Source: Psychrobacter sp. Pi2-52 (GTDB lineage: Bacteria > Pseudomonadota > Gammaproteobacteria > Pseudomonadales > Moraxellaceae). From it: 64,000 nt of DNA. The DNA lies in assembly GCF_904846705.1 (NCBI RefSeq), contig NZ_CAJHBS010000014.1, positions 20,191 to 84,190 on the forward strand, written 5' to 3'. Positions 20,817-29,494 of this stretch are shown one piece after another (position 1 is the first letter of the stretch; the number at the start of each line of letters is the position of its first letter). The translations under genes were made by a program, and so were the position numbers. Below the pieces are notes generated by a model. That model was not told the DNA's origin and made no database searches. It saw only the letters and a program-made list of their open reading frames with translations.

Positions 20817-20873
20817 TAACTGGTATTCAAAATAGTAACTGGTATTTAAGATAATGACTGGTATTCGAGACAA
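20817..20873. repeat. Three tandem 19-bp repeats between glmM and pdxH
   Basis: Three consecutive, exactly 19-bp units (starting 20817, 20836, 20855) share TRACTGGTATTYRARA. They fill most of the gap upstream of pdxH. Possible regulator sites or simple slippage; no known motif. Confidence 0.75.
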
Positions 20874-20904
20874 CAACATTATAGTTTTCAAATAAGGAGC
20901 TGCC

Positions 20905-21579
20905 ATGAGCATGGACTTTACCGACCAACGCCTCTCATACGAGAAAGGTGAGCTTGACCAACAGTCAGTACCAACGTCACCATTCGAGCTTTTAAAAGCT
21001 TGGATGAATGAAGCGTTAGTGCAAAAGGTGCAAGAGCCTTATGCAATGAGTTTGGCAACATGTGGCGCAGACAATAAGCCTAGCGTCCGTATTGTGTTAC
21101 TACGCGAGATTACTGAGACGGGTATTGTTTTTTATACCAATTATGAAAGCGCGAAGGGGCAGGATATTGTAGAAAACCCTAATGCCGAAGCGTTATTCTT
21201 TTGGCATGAGCTGGAGCGTCAAGTCCGTATCAGCGGTAGTATCGCTAAAATAGATGCTGATAAATCGGCTGCTTACTTTCAAAAACGTCCTCATGATAGT
21301 CAAGTAGGCGCTTGGGTCAGTCAACCGCAAAGTGGTGAAGTGGCCAATCGTGAAATCATGGAGCAAACGTTTGAACAGCTTCAAGCAGCGCACCCTGACA
21401 ATACTACTGTACCAACGCCAGAGTTTTGGGGTGGGTATGAGATTACGGTTGAAAGTATTGAGTTTTGGCAAGGTCGAGCCAATCGGATGCATGACCGAAT
21501 TGTGTATACGCAGAGTAGCGACGACAATGAAGGCGATAAAGGCCATACAAGCTGGACAACCAAGCGCTTACTACCATAG
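20905..21579 (+). CDS. pdxH: Pyridoxamine 5'-phosphate oxidase
   Basis: FMN enzyme that makes pyridoxal phosphate from pyridoxine- or pyridoxamine phosphate. Characteristic segments: AMSLATCGADNKPSVRIVLLRE (FMN and phosphate binding), FYTNYESAKGQDI, ALFFWHELERQVRISG, AYFQKRPHDSQVGAWVSQPQ, and the C-terminal EFWQGRANRMHDRIVY with the substrate Arg. 224 residues, normal length. Ribosome site AAGGAG 7 bp before the ATG. A MSMDF start is used; an alternative ATG two codons later changes nothing. Confidence 0.96.
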   Translation: MSMDFTDQRLSYEKGELDQQSVPTSPFELLKAWMNEALVQKVQEPYAMSLATCGADNKPSVRIVLLREITETGIVFYTNYESAKGQDIVENPNAEALFFWHELERQVRISGSIAKIDADKSAAYFQKRPHDSQVGAWVSQPQSGEVANREIMEQTFEQLQAAHPDNTTVPTPEFWGGYEITVESIEFWQGRANRMHDRIVYTQSSDDNEGDKGHTSWTTKRLLP

Positions 21580-21613
21580 TTGCTGTAGCCTCAAGCTATA
21601 GATTATACAAAAC

Positions 21614-21664
21614 TAAAAAAGCCACTCTAAATCCAATTTCTTTGGTATCTAGGGTGGCTTTTTT
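21614..21664. terminator. Bidirectional terminator between pdxH and emrA
   Basis: AAAAAAGCCACTCTA...TAGGGTGGCTTTTTT stem (one G-T pair) between convergent genes, with A- and T-runs on both sides. Confidence 0.85.
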
Positions 21665-21721
21665 ACGTTAGCTATTGACCTTAATTAGCATTATTTTTTA
21701 ATTAACTTTTTATTTAACCTT

Positions 21722-22984
21722 TCATTTAATATTGGTATCGACATCCACTGAGACTGACATACCAGGACGTAAGCGTGCCAGTTCAGGCTGATCTTGGTCT
21801 AAGTCGATGCGTACAGGAATACGTTGAGCGATTTTTATGTAGTTACCTGTCGCAGGGTTGGCAGCAGCAGCACTAAACTCGCTACCAGTCGCTGGCGAGA
21901 TATTACTAACGTGACCCGTAAATTTGGCACCGCCAAGCGCATCGACATGAATGGTCGCAGGCTCGCCTATTGCCATATTGGCTATTTGAGTTTCCTTAAA
22001 GTTTGCAATAATCCAGATACCTTTTGGCACGATATACATGAGCTGCGTACCAGCGCTAACGTATTGACCTTCTTTGACACTGACTTGGCTTAGCTGGCCA
22101 GATTCAGGCGCAGTGATGATAGTATTGTCTAGATTGATTTGCGCTTGCTTGACGCCTGCCTCAGCATTTTTAATATTTGCGTCCAGCGATGAGCGACTGC
22201 CACTGGTCTTTTCACGGTTTTCTTGAGCGGCTTGCAAATTAGCCTCTGCTTGCTGTACACCTGCCTGCGCTTGAGCCAATTGCGCCTTGATATGAGCAAC
22301 TTCTGCTTTAGATACCGCACCAATAGCATCTAAACCTTGATAACGGTTAACATCTTCACGTGCACTCTCCACATTGATTTTGGCACTATATAAATCAGCT
22401 CTACGTGCTTCAATTTGTGCTTGGCTGGTTTGCGTATCTTGCTCATTAGTAGAGCGGTTAGTAACTGCTACCTCTGTATTTGCTTGGGCTTGTTCGAGCT
22501 GCTGCTGAAAGGTTCGATCGTCAATCTTTATGAGTAAGTCGCCAGCTTTTACATTGGCGAAGTCTTGCACTGCTACCTTGGTCACGTAGCCAGAAACTTG
22601 CGGGCTAATAATAGTGGTTTGACCTTTGACAAAAGCATTATTGGTTTGCTGTACCGTTGGGGTGAATGGTGGGAGCTTCCATGCATACAAAATTAATATC
22701 ACGCCAATGACAATCAATAAAATTAATAAGCCTAAGTTTAGATAGGATTTTTTCTTGGGCGACCAACCAGTAGTATTGGGTATTGGCTCTTTTGGCGGCA
22801 TTGGTGGTTCATTGCTGTCTGTACTGTCTTCTACATCACCTTCTGCCGTCTTAGTTGCTGATTGCGACGAAGTTGTAGCAGACTCTTCTTTACTTATATC
22901 GGACGCTATAGGTGTGTCTGTTGCTGGAGCGCCAGTGGACGTCTGAGGTGTTTGATTAAGCTCATTTAGTTTTTCTTGGCTCAT
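21722..22984 (-). CDS. emrA: HlyD/EmrA-type membrane fusion protein
   Basis: Periplasmic adaptor of a tripartite drug efflux pump. 420 residues: an acidic, Ser/Thr-rich cytoplasmic N-terminus of about 80 residues, one membrane segment (about 85-105, LNLGLLILLIVIGVILIL), the first biotinyl-lipoyl half (NAFVKGQTTIISPQVSGYV), a long coiled-coil hairpin rich in Ala/Gln (about 165-285), the second lipoyl half (ITAPESGQLSQVSVKEGQYV) and a beta-barrel. AGGAG lies 6 bp before the ATG. It is downstream of emrB, the reverse of the E. coli order. An outer-membrane channel is not encoded here. Confidence 0.9.
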   Translation of the reverse strand: MSQEKLNELNQTPQTSTGAPATDTPIASDISKEESATTSSQSATKTAEGDVEDSTDSNEPPMPPKEPIPNTTGWSPKKKSYLNLGLLILLIVIGVILILYAWKLPPFTPTVQQTNNAFVKGQTTIISPQVSGYVTKVAVQDFANVKAGDLLIKIDDRTFQQQLEQAQANTEVAVTNRSTNEQDTQTSQAQIEARRADLYSAKINVESAREDVNRYQGLDAIGAVSKAEVAHIKAQLAQAQAGVQQAEANLQAAQENREKTSGSRSSLDANIKNAEAGVKQAQINLDNTIITAPESGQLSQVSVKEGQYVSAGTQLMYIVPKGIWIIANFKETQIANMAIGEPATIHVDALGGAKFTGHVSNISPATGSEFSAAAANPATGNYIKIAQRIPVRIDLDQDQPELARLRPGMSVSVDVDTNIK

Positions 22985-23069
22985 GACGTGCTCCTAAATT
23001 CTTAATAAATATTAAAATAGACTGGCTATAAATGAATGAGGTGAAACATTATTAATATAATAAGGTGAG

Positions 23070-24758
23070 CTATTTTGACTCACGCATTTTTGCAATAACG
23101 GCAAGCTCTTTAGCAAGTGGATTGCGCTTGTGGTAACGGTTATAAAAATAGTTGATCAATAAAATGGCTGTAACGAAAGTAGCAAAACTGGCCATCAAAA
23201 AGAACAGATCGCTATAAGCGGAGACAGTTGCTTGGCGCTGAATCCCTTGCAACACTTGGCTCATCGCGGCCACATTCGCTTGTGCTGCGTCCGTCGTTTG
23301 GTTTGACAATACACTACGAGTACCAGCAATTTGAGCGCTGAACGTAGGATCACCCAAGTTCAGTGAGCTGACCATATCTGCATAATGGACCTGTGTACGA
23401 ATGGTCGTAAATGCCTGAATAGCCGCTGCACCTGCCAATCCGCCAACCGTTTGGGAAATACCAAAGATAACCGAAAAACTAATGATATAAGCAGGGCCAC
23501 TAGCAATAGCTCGCAAGAATCCTTCGAAAACCAAAGGTCCCATGAAATATACCGCGGCAAATGCAATCAAAAACTGGCTAATATAAAACATATAGGGAGC
23601 CGAGTTGATAGAGACCCCAACGTCCATCCAAGAACCTAAGGCAATCAATGCCACTGCTAAAATAACGGGACGGCGCAAGTCCATTGGATTGGTACTAAAA
23701 ATACTAATCACCAAAGCCAACACACTGGCAGCCATTATGACAGCATAAAAAGTAACCAGCTGATCGTTACCATAGCCCAAATTAGCGAGCAGTCCTGCAG
23801 CGCCGACATTTTGCTCAGATAGCAAAATTCGCATGACCGCGCCGGTAATCATAAAGGCAATAATATTGCGACTACGCATCCAGCGGACTTGTAGCATTGG
23901 GTTTTTGCGATGTGTTTCAATCCATAAAGCGATGCCAATCCCAATAATGGCAATCATCAGTGGATAGACGAGCCAAGGCGTCGTCCACCATAAAATCCTA
24001 CCTTGCACCAAAATAACAGCCAGTGCAGCTAGACCGCTCGCAAAAAAAGCAAAGCTTAAAAAGTCGAGTTTCTCAAACACTTTTTCGGTATTGCCTGGTG
24101 GTAGCTCCAATATATTAATCAGTCCAAAACAAATCAGTGCCAAACCAAATTGAAATAGAAATAAATTCTCAAGCTGACCATCGATGGCGAGATAGGGTGA
24201 GATGATTCGTGATAGTGGAATACCAAACTGCACCAAGCCAAAACCCAATATTAAGCCGCTGGTGCGCTTGACGGTTGGCATGCCTTGCAAACAGTAGAAT
24301 AATCCTAAGATGGTCATGCCACTTGCCACCATACCGCTAAGTCCCCTGGCGACAATCTCTAGGTAATAAGGCTCAATTCCTATATTAGGCGTATCTAATA
24401 AATGACTACTGATTAGCCACTGTAAACTCGTGGCAGCCAACAAAAAGAACAGAGTGATTTTACTAAAAAGTGACATACCAAACTGCTGGCGAATCTTGTA
24501 CAGCAGAACGGTGATACAGGCATTGGTCATATTATAGCTGACAGATATCCAACCACCTTCGGCTGGTGTTAAACCCAGTTGACCTTGAATTTGAGTAAGA
24601 TTTGCGACGAGCAGACCGTTTTGAAAGCTAGCAGTGAGACCAACGAAAATTCCGATCAGTAAGTAAAATAATTTGCGGCGTGCAGGATGATCAGGATTGG
24701 CAGGAGAGCCCACCATTATCGGTTGTTCGTGGGGCTTAAACTGATATTCATTACTCAT
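23070..24758 (-). CDS. emrB: EmrB-type MFS multidrug exporter (DHA2 family)
   Basis: 562 residues with about 14 hydrophobic segments, as in proton-driven DHA2 transporters. It has a NGLLVANLTQIQGQLGLTPAEGGWI first-helix region like EmrB, and a large loop near residue 470-510 (TRSVLSNQTTDAAQANVAAM) before the last helix, also typical of EmrB. It would expel hydrophobic compounds through EmrA. It is the first gene of the pair (85-bp gap to emrA). No regulator gene is adjacent. Confidence 0.88.
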   Translation of the reverse strand: MSNEYQFKPHEQPIMVGSPANPDHPARRKLFYLLIGIFVGLTASFQNGLLVANLTQIQGQLGLTPAEGGWISVSYNMTNACITVLLYKIRQQFGMSLFSKITLFFLLAATSLQWLISSHLLDTPNIGIEPYYLEIVARGLSGMVASGMTILGLFYCLQGMPTVKRTSGLILGFGLVQFGIPLSRIISPYLAIDGQLENLFLFQFGLALICFGLINILELPPGNTEKVFEKLDFLSFAFFASGLAALAVILVQGRILWWTTPWLVYPLMIAIIGIGIALWIETHRKNPMLQVRWMRSRNIIAFMITGAVMRILLSEQNVGAAGLLANLGYGNDQLVTFYAVIMAASVLALVISIFSTNPMDLRRPVILAVALIALGSWMDVGVSINSAPYMFYISQFLIAFAAVYFMGPLVFEGFLRAIASGPAYIISFSVIFGISQTVGGLAGAAAIQAFTTIRTQVHYADMVSSLNLGDPTFSAQIAGTRSVLSNQTTDAAQANVAAMSQVLQGIQRQATVSAYSDLFFLMASFATFVTAILLINYFYNRYHKRNPLAKELAVIAKMRESK

Positions 24759-25143
24759 GGACGTACCATAATCTGTATAAGGAAATAAAATGGCATAGAA
24801 CAGATTCCAGACGCAAAATCAGGTCAGTACGATGAATGTTCATAGCTTAAAAAACAGCGGAGTTACTGATATAAATGCTGGTCAAACTGGAAAGATAACC
24901 CAAGAAATGCAGGACATATTTTATCATAACTTCTACAGCGCTTTTGTCATTAGCGCGTAACTCATTTACGCTATTGAATAAAGATATAGCAGTATTTCGT
25001 GCAATGTGATGAGCGATGCAACAAGCAAAAAATGCTATACGCATAAAAAACAGCTCTATACAGAGCTGTTTTTGTGTATCAAAAAATTGGTCAGTCAATA
25101 ATAGTATTTTGGCTAATACCGAGGTATCAATTAATACTAAGTA
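24759..25143. other. Intergenic region downstream of the GST gene
   Basis: 385 bp between gst and emrB on the same strand. It contains the gst operon terminator (25046-25074) and should contain the emrB promoter. An 83-codon open frame here runs through the terminator and looks non-coding. Confidence 0.45.
25046..25074 (-). terminator. Terminator of the DJ-1/GST operon
   Basis: AAAAACAGCTCT-atac-AGAGCTGTTTTT hairpin, symmetrical and able to act on both strands, about 70 nt past the gst stop. Confidence 0.85.
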
Positions 25144-25773
25144 CTAAATCGATTCATCATATTTTGCTTCTAGCTGCATCGCACGCTGATAGCTATCAAG
25201 ACTGGCCAGCTTTTCAGCATACTGTTTGATATGCGGATAAGCATCAAGTTTCTGACGCTTAGCAAGAATAATCAAATCGAATGACAGCATAAAGTCGGCA
25301 CCGCTCAGTTTATCACCTACAATAAACGACTTACCTTCAACTGAGGCATCCAGATACTTAAACAGTCTGGTTTTTTCTGTCTCGATGTAGCCGTTTAAAA
25401 ACTCATTGTCATCGATGCCTGCTTTGTTAGTAAATAATTCAAGCATTAATGGCAACATGAGCGAGCTTTCTGCAAAATCAATCCACTGTAGATAATACCC
25501 ATAGTCCGAGCTGTCTGTCGCAGGACGTAGACGCTCGGGCGCAAATCGCTCAATCAGTAACTCAGTAATGGCCCCTGATTCAGCATAAATTTGGCCGTCC
25601 ATCTCGATAACTGGAGATTTACCGAGTGGGTGAACTGCCTTCAGGGAATCTGGTGCCAAATGAGTCTTGGCATCGCGCTGATGACTGACCACTTCATAAG
25701 GCACGCCTAGCTCTTCTAAGAGCCAAAGCGTACGCAACGAACGTGACTGATTAAGGTGATGTAAGCGAATCAT
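25144..25773 (-). CDS. Glutathione S-transferase
   Basis: 209 residues. N-terminal thioredoxin-like domain: HLNQSRSLRTLWLLEELGVPY with the Ser in the SRS position used for glutathione activation, the cis-proline region LGKSPVIEMDG, and YAESGAITELL for the gamma-glutamyl group. All-helical C-terminal domain follows. It conjugates glutathione to electrophiles or reduces peroxides; the substrate is unknown. The start codon is 4 bp after the stop of the upstream DJ-1/PfpI gene, with AAAGG as ribosome site, so the two are translated from one mRNA. Fits the detoxification island. Confidence 0.9.
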   Translation of the reverse strand: MIRLHHLNQSRSLRTLWLLEELGVPYEVVSHQRDAKTHLAPDSLKAVHPLGKSPVIEMDGQIYAESGAITELLIERFAPERLRPATDSSDYGYYLQWIDFAESSLMLPLMLELFTNKAGIDDNEFLNGYIETEKTRLFKYLDASVEGKSFIVGDKLSGADFMLSFDLIILAKRQKLDAYPHIKQYAEKLASLDSYQRAMQLEAKYDESI

Positions 25774-25777
25774 GATA

Positions 25778-26455
25778 TTAACCTTTGAGCTTGTTGATCA
25801 AACGCGTAGCCGCTTCTTCTGAAGATGCTGGGTTTTGACCAGTGATCAATAAACCATCTTCCACGACAAATGATTCCCAATCAGCCGCTTTTTCGTAGTT
25901 GCCACCATTGGCTTTCAATGCGTCTTCTACTAGGAAGGGTACTACGTCTGTTAGGCCAACTGCGTCTTCTTCAGAGTTAGTAAAACCAGTCACTGTCTTG
26001 CCTTTTACTAAGTACTCGCCATCGACTTTAACGTTTTTAAGCGCTGCAGGAGAATGACAAACAAAAGCAACAGGCTTGTCTTGCTTAACAAAAGTCTCGA
26101 TCAGATTGATAGAGTTTTTATCTACTGCCAAATCCCACAATGGGCCATGACCACCAGGGTAGAATACTGAATCGAAATCTTCAGCGTTCATATCAGCAAG
26201 TTTTTTGGTATTAGCCAAATGTTCTTGCGCGTCTTTATCGTCTTTAAAACGAGTGGTATCTTTGGTTTGCGTGTCTTCTGTGTCACTACTAGGATCTAGT
26301 GGTGGCTGGCCGCCAGCTGGAGAAGCTAGAGTTACATTTACGCCAGCGTCAAGAAATGCGTAGTAAGGAGCAGCAAATTCTTCTAGCCAAAAGCCAGTTT
26401 TCTTACCAGTATCGCCTAAACGGTCATGAGAAGTTAGTACCATTAAAATGTTCAT
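25778..26455 (-). CDS. DJ-1/PfpI superfamily protein (glyoxalase III-like)
   Basis: 225 residues of the class I glutamine amidotransferase-like fold. GFWLEEFAAPYYAF carries the conserved Glu, FVCHSPAALKN the nucleophile-elbow Cys, and the FYPGGHGPLWDL segment the family GGHG motif. Related proteins (Hsp31, HchA-like, YDR533C-like) detoxify methylglyoxal without glutathione or act in stress repair. It is the first gene of a two-gene operon with gst. Together with neighbouring YqhD-, CurA- and aldehyde dehydrogenase-like genes it points to defence against reactive carbonyls. Confidence 0.85.
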   Translation of the reverse strand: MNILMVLTSHDRLGDTGKKTGFWLEEFAAPYYAFLDAGVNVTLASPAGGQPPLDPSSDTEDTQTKDTTRFKDDKDAQEHLANTKKLADMNAEDFDSVFYPGGHGPLWDLAVDKNSINLIETFVKQDKPVAFVCHSPAALKNVKVDGEYLVKGKTVTGFTNSEEDAVGLTDVVPFLVEDALKANGGNYEKAADWESFVVEDGLLITGQNPASSEEAATRLINKLKG

Positions 26456-26694
26456 AATTATCCTTGTTTATTATTTATGTGTTAGTAACTATATAGCCGA
26501 CAGTCATAAGTTTTACGTTACATCATTAGCCATTTTTACCTAATTAGCCTAAATGCAAATAATGACTGTTAGCATTATTCCTGCTTTGTAAGCAACTTTC
26601 AGTAGTGATATTAGCAATTTATGTTGTTAAGTAGTTATTCATAACGATTGCTAACTATCAGTAGCTGCTTAACTACTCAATGTTTAACCAGTAA

Positions 26695-27744
26695 CTACTT
26701 AACGTCAGATACTTTGATTACGGTTTTACCAAAGTTATCACCGTTTAACATACTGACAAATGCATCTGGGGCATTATCTAGACCGTCAGTAATGTGCTCT
26801 TTGGTTTTTACTTCGCCTGACTCTACCCATTTGCTCATGGTTTCTAAGAACTCTGGGAAGTGGTCGCCGTACTCTTCAAAGATAATGAAACCTCTGACAG
26901 TTAGGCGTTGGCTTAAGATAAGACCCATCAACATACCTAGGCGATCTTTGCCATCCGGTAAATCAGTTGCGTTATACTGCGATACCAGACCACATACTGG
27001 AATACGTGCGTGGTCGTTAAGTAATGGCATTACCGCATCAAATACTTTACCGCCAACGTTTTCATAGTAGATGTCGATACCATCTGGACATGCTGCTTTT
27101 AATTGTTCAGCGAAGTCGTCAGCTTTGTGATCGATACAGATATCAAAGCCAAGCTCATTGACTGCAAAGTCGCATTTCTCTTTGCCGCCTGCCACACCGA
27201 CAGTGCGCAGACCATATTGATTACCCACTTGACCGACAGTGGCACCGACGGGTCCAGTTGCTGCTGCCACAACTAAAGTTTCGCCTTTTTGTGGTTTACC
27301 GATATCAGTCAGACCCATGTAACCGGTGAACCCTGGCATACCTAACACACCTAAACCATAAGAAGGGTTAGACATGTTTTTGTCTAGTTTGAGTACGCCT
27401 TCGCCATCACTGACACTGTAGTCCTGCCAGCCCGAGTTTGATACGACTAAGTCGCCTACTGCGAAGTTATCGATATTTGACTCGACCACTTGCGCTACGG
27501 TACCACCCATGATGACGTCACCGACTTCTAACGGGTCTGCGTAGCTCTTGGCATCGCTCATACGCCCACGCATGTATGGATCTAGTGATAGATATACAGT
27601 GCGTAATAACATCTCGTTATCGTTTGGCGTTGGGATGTCGCTGGTTGTCATGTCAAAGTTGTCAGCGGTTGGTTCGCCGTTCGGGCGGCTGGCAAGTTTG
27701 ATTTGACGGTTGGTTTGTTGATTCTGCTCTTTATCGAAGCTCAT
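26695..27744 (-). CDS. NADPH-dependent MDR oxidoreductase (CurA/alkenal reductase type)
   Basis: 349 residues of the zinc-free medium-chain dehydrogenase group that includes curcumin reductase CurA and leukotriene B4 12-hydroxydehydrogenase/2-alkenal reductase. Motifs: LSLDPYMRGRMSD, LGMPGFTGYMGL, AAATGPVGATVGQ (nucleotide loop), YYENVGGKVFDAV and GFIIFEEY. Such enzymes reduce activated C=C bonds of alpha,beta-unsaturated carbonyls, which are toxic electrophiles. No zinc ligands are present. It lies between the DJ-1/GST pair and the alcohol dehydrogenase, all on the minus strand, each with its own gap of about 170-240 bp. Confidence 0.9.
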   Translation of the reverse strand: MSFDKEQNQQTNRQIKLASRPNGEPTADNFDMTTSDIPTPNDNEMLLRTVYLSLDPYMRGRMSDAKSYADPLEVGDVIMGGTVAQVVESNIDNFAVGDLVVSNSGWQDYSVSDGEGVLKLDKNMSNPSYGLGVLGMPGFTGYMGLTDIGKPQKGETLVVAAATGPVGATVGQVGNQYGLRTVGVAGGKEKCDFAVNELGFDICIDHKADDFAEQLKAACPDGIDIYYENVGGKVFDAVMPLLNDHARIPVCGLVSQYNATDLPDGKDRLGMLMGLILSQRLTVRGFIIFEEYGDHFPEFLETMSKWVESGEVKTKEHITDGLDNAPDAFVSMLNGDNFGKTVIKVSDVK

Positions 27745-27913
27745 AGTAGGACTCCTTTATATTTATTCATTGTCATTATTATAGAGATATTAGATGTAGT
27801 AACTACTCAGCATTGAACTGAATAGCTACTATAAATAGCATAACGATATGTAGTTATTGTTACTGTCGCGATTTTTCTTATAATTCTTCTGACAGTTCTT
27901 GCTATAGCGCTTA

Positions 27914-29125
27914 CTAAGACGCTTTGCTAGTCACAGCACGCTGCAAGATACGACGTGATACTTCTAGGTCGTTAGTACCATGTTCACCAAGCTTAACCAT
28001 GTTATGCACTTCAAGCTGCTTGATAATTGGATCAATCGCTGATTCCGTCAAGTCAACGTCTTCTAGGCTAACTGGCAAGCCAAGCTCGCGGAAGAAGTTT
28101 TCAGTGTAGACAATAGCCGTTTCGATGATGGCATCGTCATCTAGGTTAGTATCGGTAATGTTCCATACGTTACGTGCATACTGAAGCAGTTTTTCTTTCT
28201 TGCTTTCTTTTAGCTCACGCATGACTGATGGCAATACGATGGTTAGCGTACGTGCATGATCGATAGCGTGTAGTGACGTCAGCTCATGACCAACCATATG
28301 AGTTGTCCAGTCTTGTGGCACACCAGTACCGATCAGACCGTTCAATGCCATGGTCGCTGTCCACATAATGTTCTTACGTGTTTCTAGGTTTTCTGGATCT
28401 TGCTTAACAACTAGACCTTCATCAATAAGGATTTTAAGCAGGCTTTCAGCGAAGGCATCTTGGACTTTAGCGTTTACTGGGTAAGTTAGGTACTGTTCCA
28501 TTACGTGAACAAATGCATCAGCCACACCATTCATAACCTGACGCTCAGGCAAGGTAAGTGTTTTGATTGGATCTAGAATTGAGAATTTAGGGAAGGCCAA
28601 TGGGTTACCAAACGGTAATTTTGCTTGACGTTCGCTATAGTTAATGACGCCGCCTGAGTTCATCTCAGAACCTGTGGCTGGGATGGTCAATACAGCACCC
28701 AAGTCGACAGCAGAGTCGATATTTTTGCAATAACCAGTTAAGGCATCCCAAGCTTGGTCACGTGAGACAGTGCCGTCTTCTTCAGTCAATGAAGAAACGA
28801 GTGCGACAAATTTGCTGCCGTCAATCACAGAACCACCGCCAACTGCTAATAAGAAGTCGATGTTGTGCTCATTAACCATATCAGCGGCTTTAAGTAATGT
28901 GGTGAACTCTGGATTGGCTTCAATGCCACCGAATTCAAATACAGTACGGTTACCGCTTGCTGACAAGGCAGTTTTTACTTCGTCTAAAGTACCAGTACGC
29001 TGTGCTGAACCACCACCATAAGTAATGAGGACACGCGCATCAGTAGGAACTAGATCTGATAATTGCTCGATTTGACCTTCACCAAAAACGATACGGACTG
29101 GGTTGTAATATTGGAAGTTATTCAT
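27914..29125 (-). CDS. Iron-containing alcohol dehydrogenase, YqhD-like aldehyde reductase
   Basis: 403 residues of the group III alcohol dehydrogenase family. N-terminal Rossmann-like domain with LAVGGGSVIDGSKF; metal ligands appear to be Asp and His in GVADAFVHVMEQYL and the two His in HELTSLHAIDHARTL. YqhD uses NADPH to reduce many short and lipid-derived aldehydes. E. coli YqhD has 387 residues. The gene is preceded by a 15-bp palindrome that overlaps its likely promoter (29276-29290), identical to one near the adjacent tetR gene, so repression by that TetR protein is likely. Confidence 0.9.
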   Translation of the reverse strand: MNNFQYYNPVRIVFGEGQIEQLSDLVPTDARVLITYGGGSAQRTGTLDEVKTALSASGNRTVFEFGGIEANPEFTTLLKAADMVNEHNIDFLLAVGGGSVIDGSKFVALVSSLTEEDGTVSRDQAWDALTGYCKNIDSAVDLGAVLTIPATGSEMNSGGVINYSERQAKLPFGNPLAFPKFSILDPIKTLTLPERQVMNGVADAFVHVMEQYLTYPVNAKVQDAFAESLLKILIDEGLVVKQDPENLETRKNIMWTATMALNGLIGTGVPQDWTTHMVGHELTSLHAIDHARTLTIVLPSVMRELKESKKEKLLQYARNVWNITDTNLDDDAIIETAIVYTENFFRELGLPVSLEDVDLTESAIDPIIKQLEVHNMVKLGEHGTNDLEVSRRILQRAVTSKAS

Positions 29126-29275
29126 AAGATTCCTAATTAGTAATAAAAAGTTTTTAATAAAAACGGTTCAATCAAATGGTTTTGACATGGGATATTGTCT
29201 GATATCAATCAATGAATGATAAGCAATGCTCGTATAGACATTCATTCTTAATATTTGTGCGCATTGTACACCAAT

Positions 29276-29290
29276 TAGACCAGTCGTCTA
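29276..29290. promoter_or_regulatory. TetR-type operator 1 (yqhD-like promoter)
   Basis: TAGACCAGTCGTCTA, an inverted repeat with arms TAGAC/GTCTA. The flanking two bases are also the same as at operator 2 (30284-30298). On the minus strand it contains a plausible -35 (TAGACG, 29285-29290), which is 16 bp from TACAAT (29263-29268), so a bound repressor would block polymerase. It lies 150 bp upstream of the alcohol dehydrogenase start. Confidence 0.8.
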
Positions 29291-29373
29291 GTTATATTTA
29301 CAAAACTCTCGTATAACTGTTTAAGTCATATGCAGGTGTCTTTAAGAAATTCGTTCAGAAAAGAGAAGGCAAT

Positions 29374-29446
29374 AAAGCACACTGAATACTCAAGCATAGT
29401 ACTAGCCGCTACTATCTATAAGCGTTATGAATATTCAATGTGCCTT
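29374..29446. other. Long interrupted hairpin after tetR
   Basis: Arms of about 15 nt (AAGCACACTGAATA / TATTCAATGTGCCTT, one or two mismatches) enclose an inner ATAGTA/TACTAT stem. It lies about 50 nt beyond the tetR stop. There is no T-run, so it may be a transcript-end structure or another small repeat. Confidence 0.5.
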
Positions 29447-29494
29447 AATGGTTACGTTAGAAATGCAGTTGCTAGAAATCCGAACAGTTGACGA

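Larger units (their letters stand above)
29126..29494. other. Regulatory gap upstream of the YqhD-like gene
   Basis: 369 bp holding the alcohol dehydrogenase promoter and TetR-type operator (29263-29290) and a long interrupted hairpin (29374-29446) beyond the tetR stop codon. Confidence 0.55.

Noticed and set aside
24847..25098. 83-codon minus-strand frame between gst and emrB
   Set aside because: Its N-terminal half runs through the perfect gst terminator hairpin at 25046-25074, it has no ribosome site, and its composition is not protein-like.
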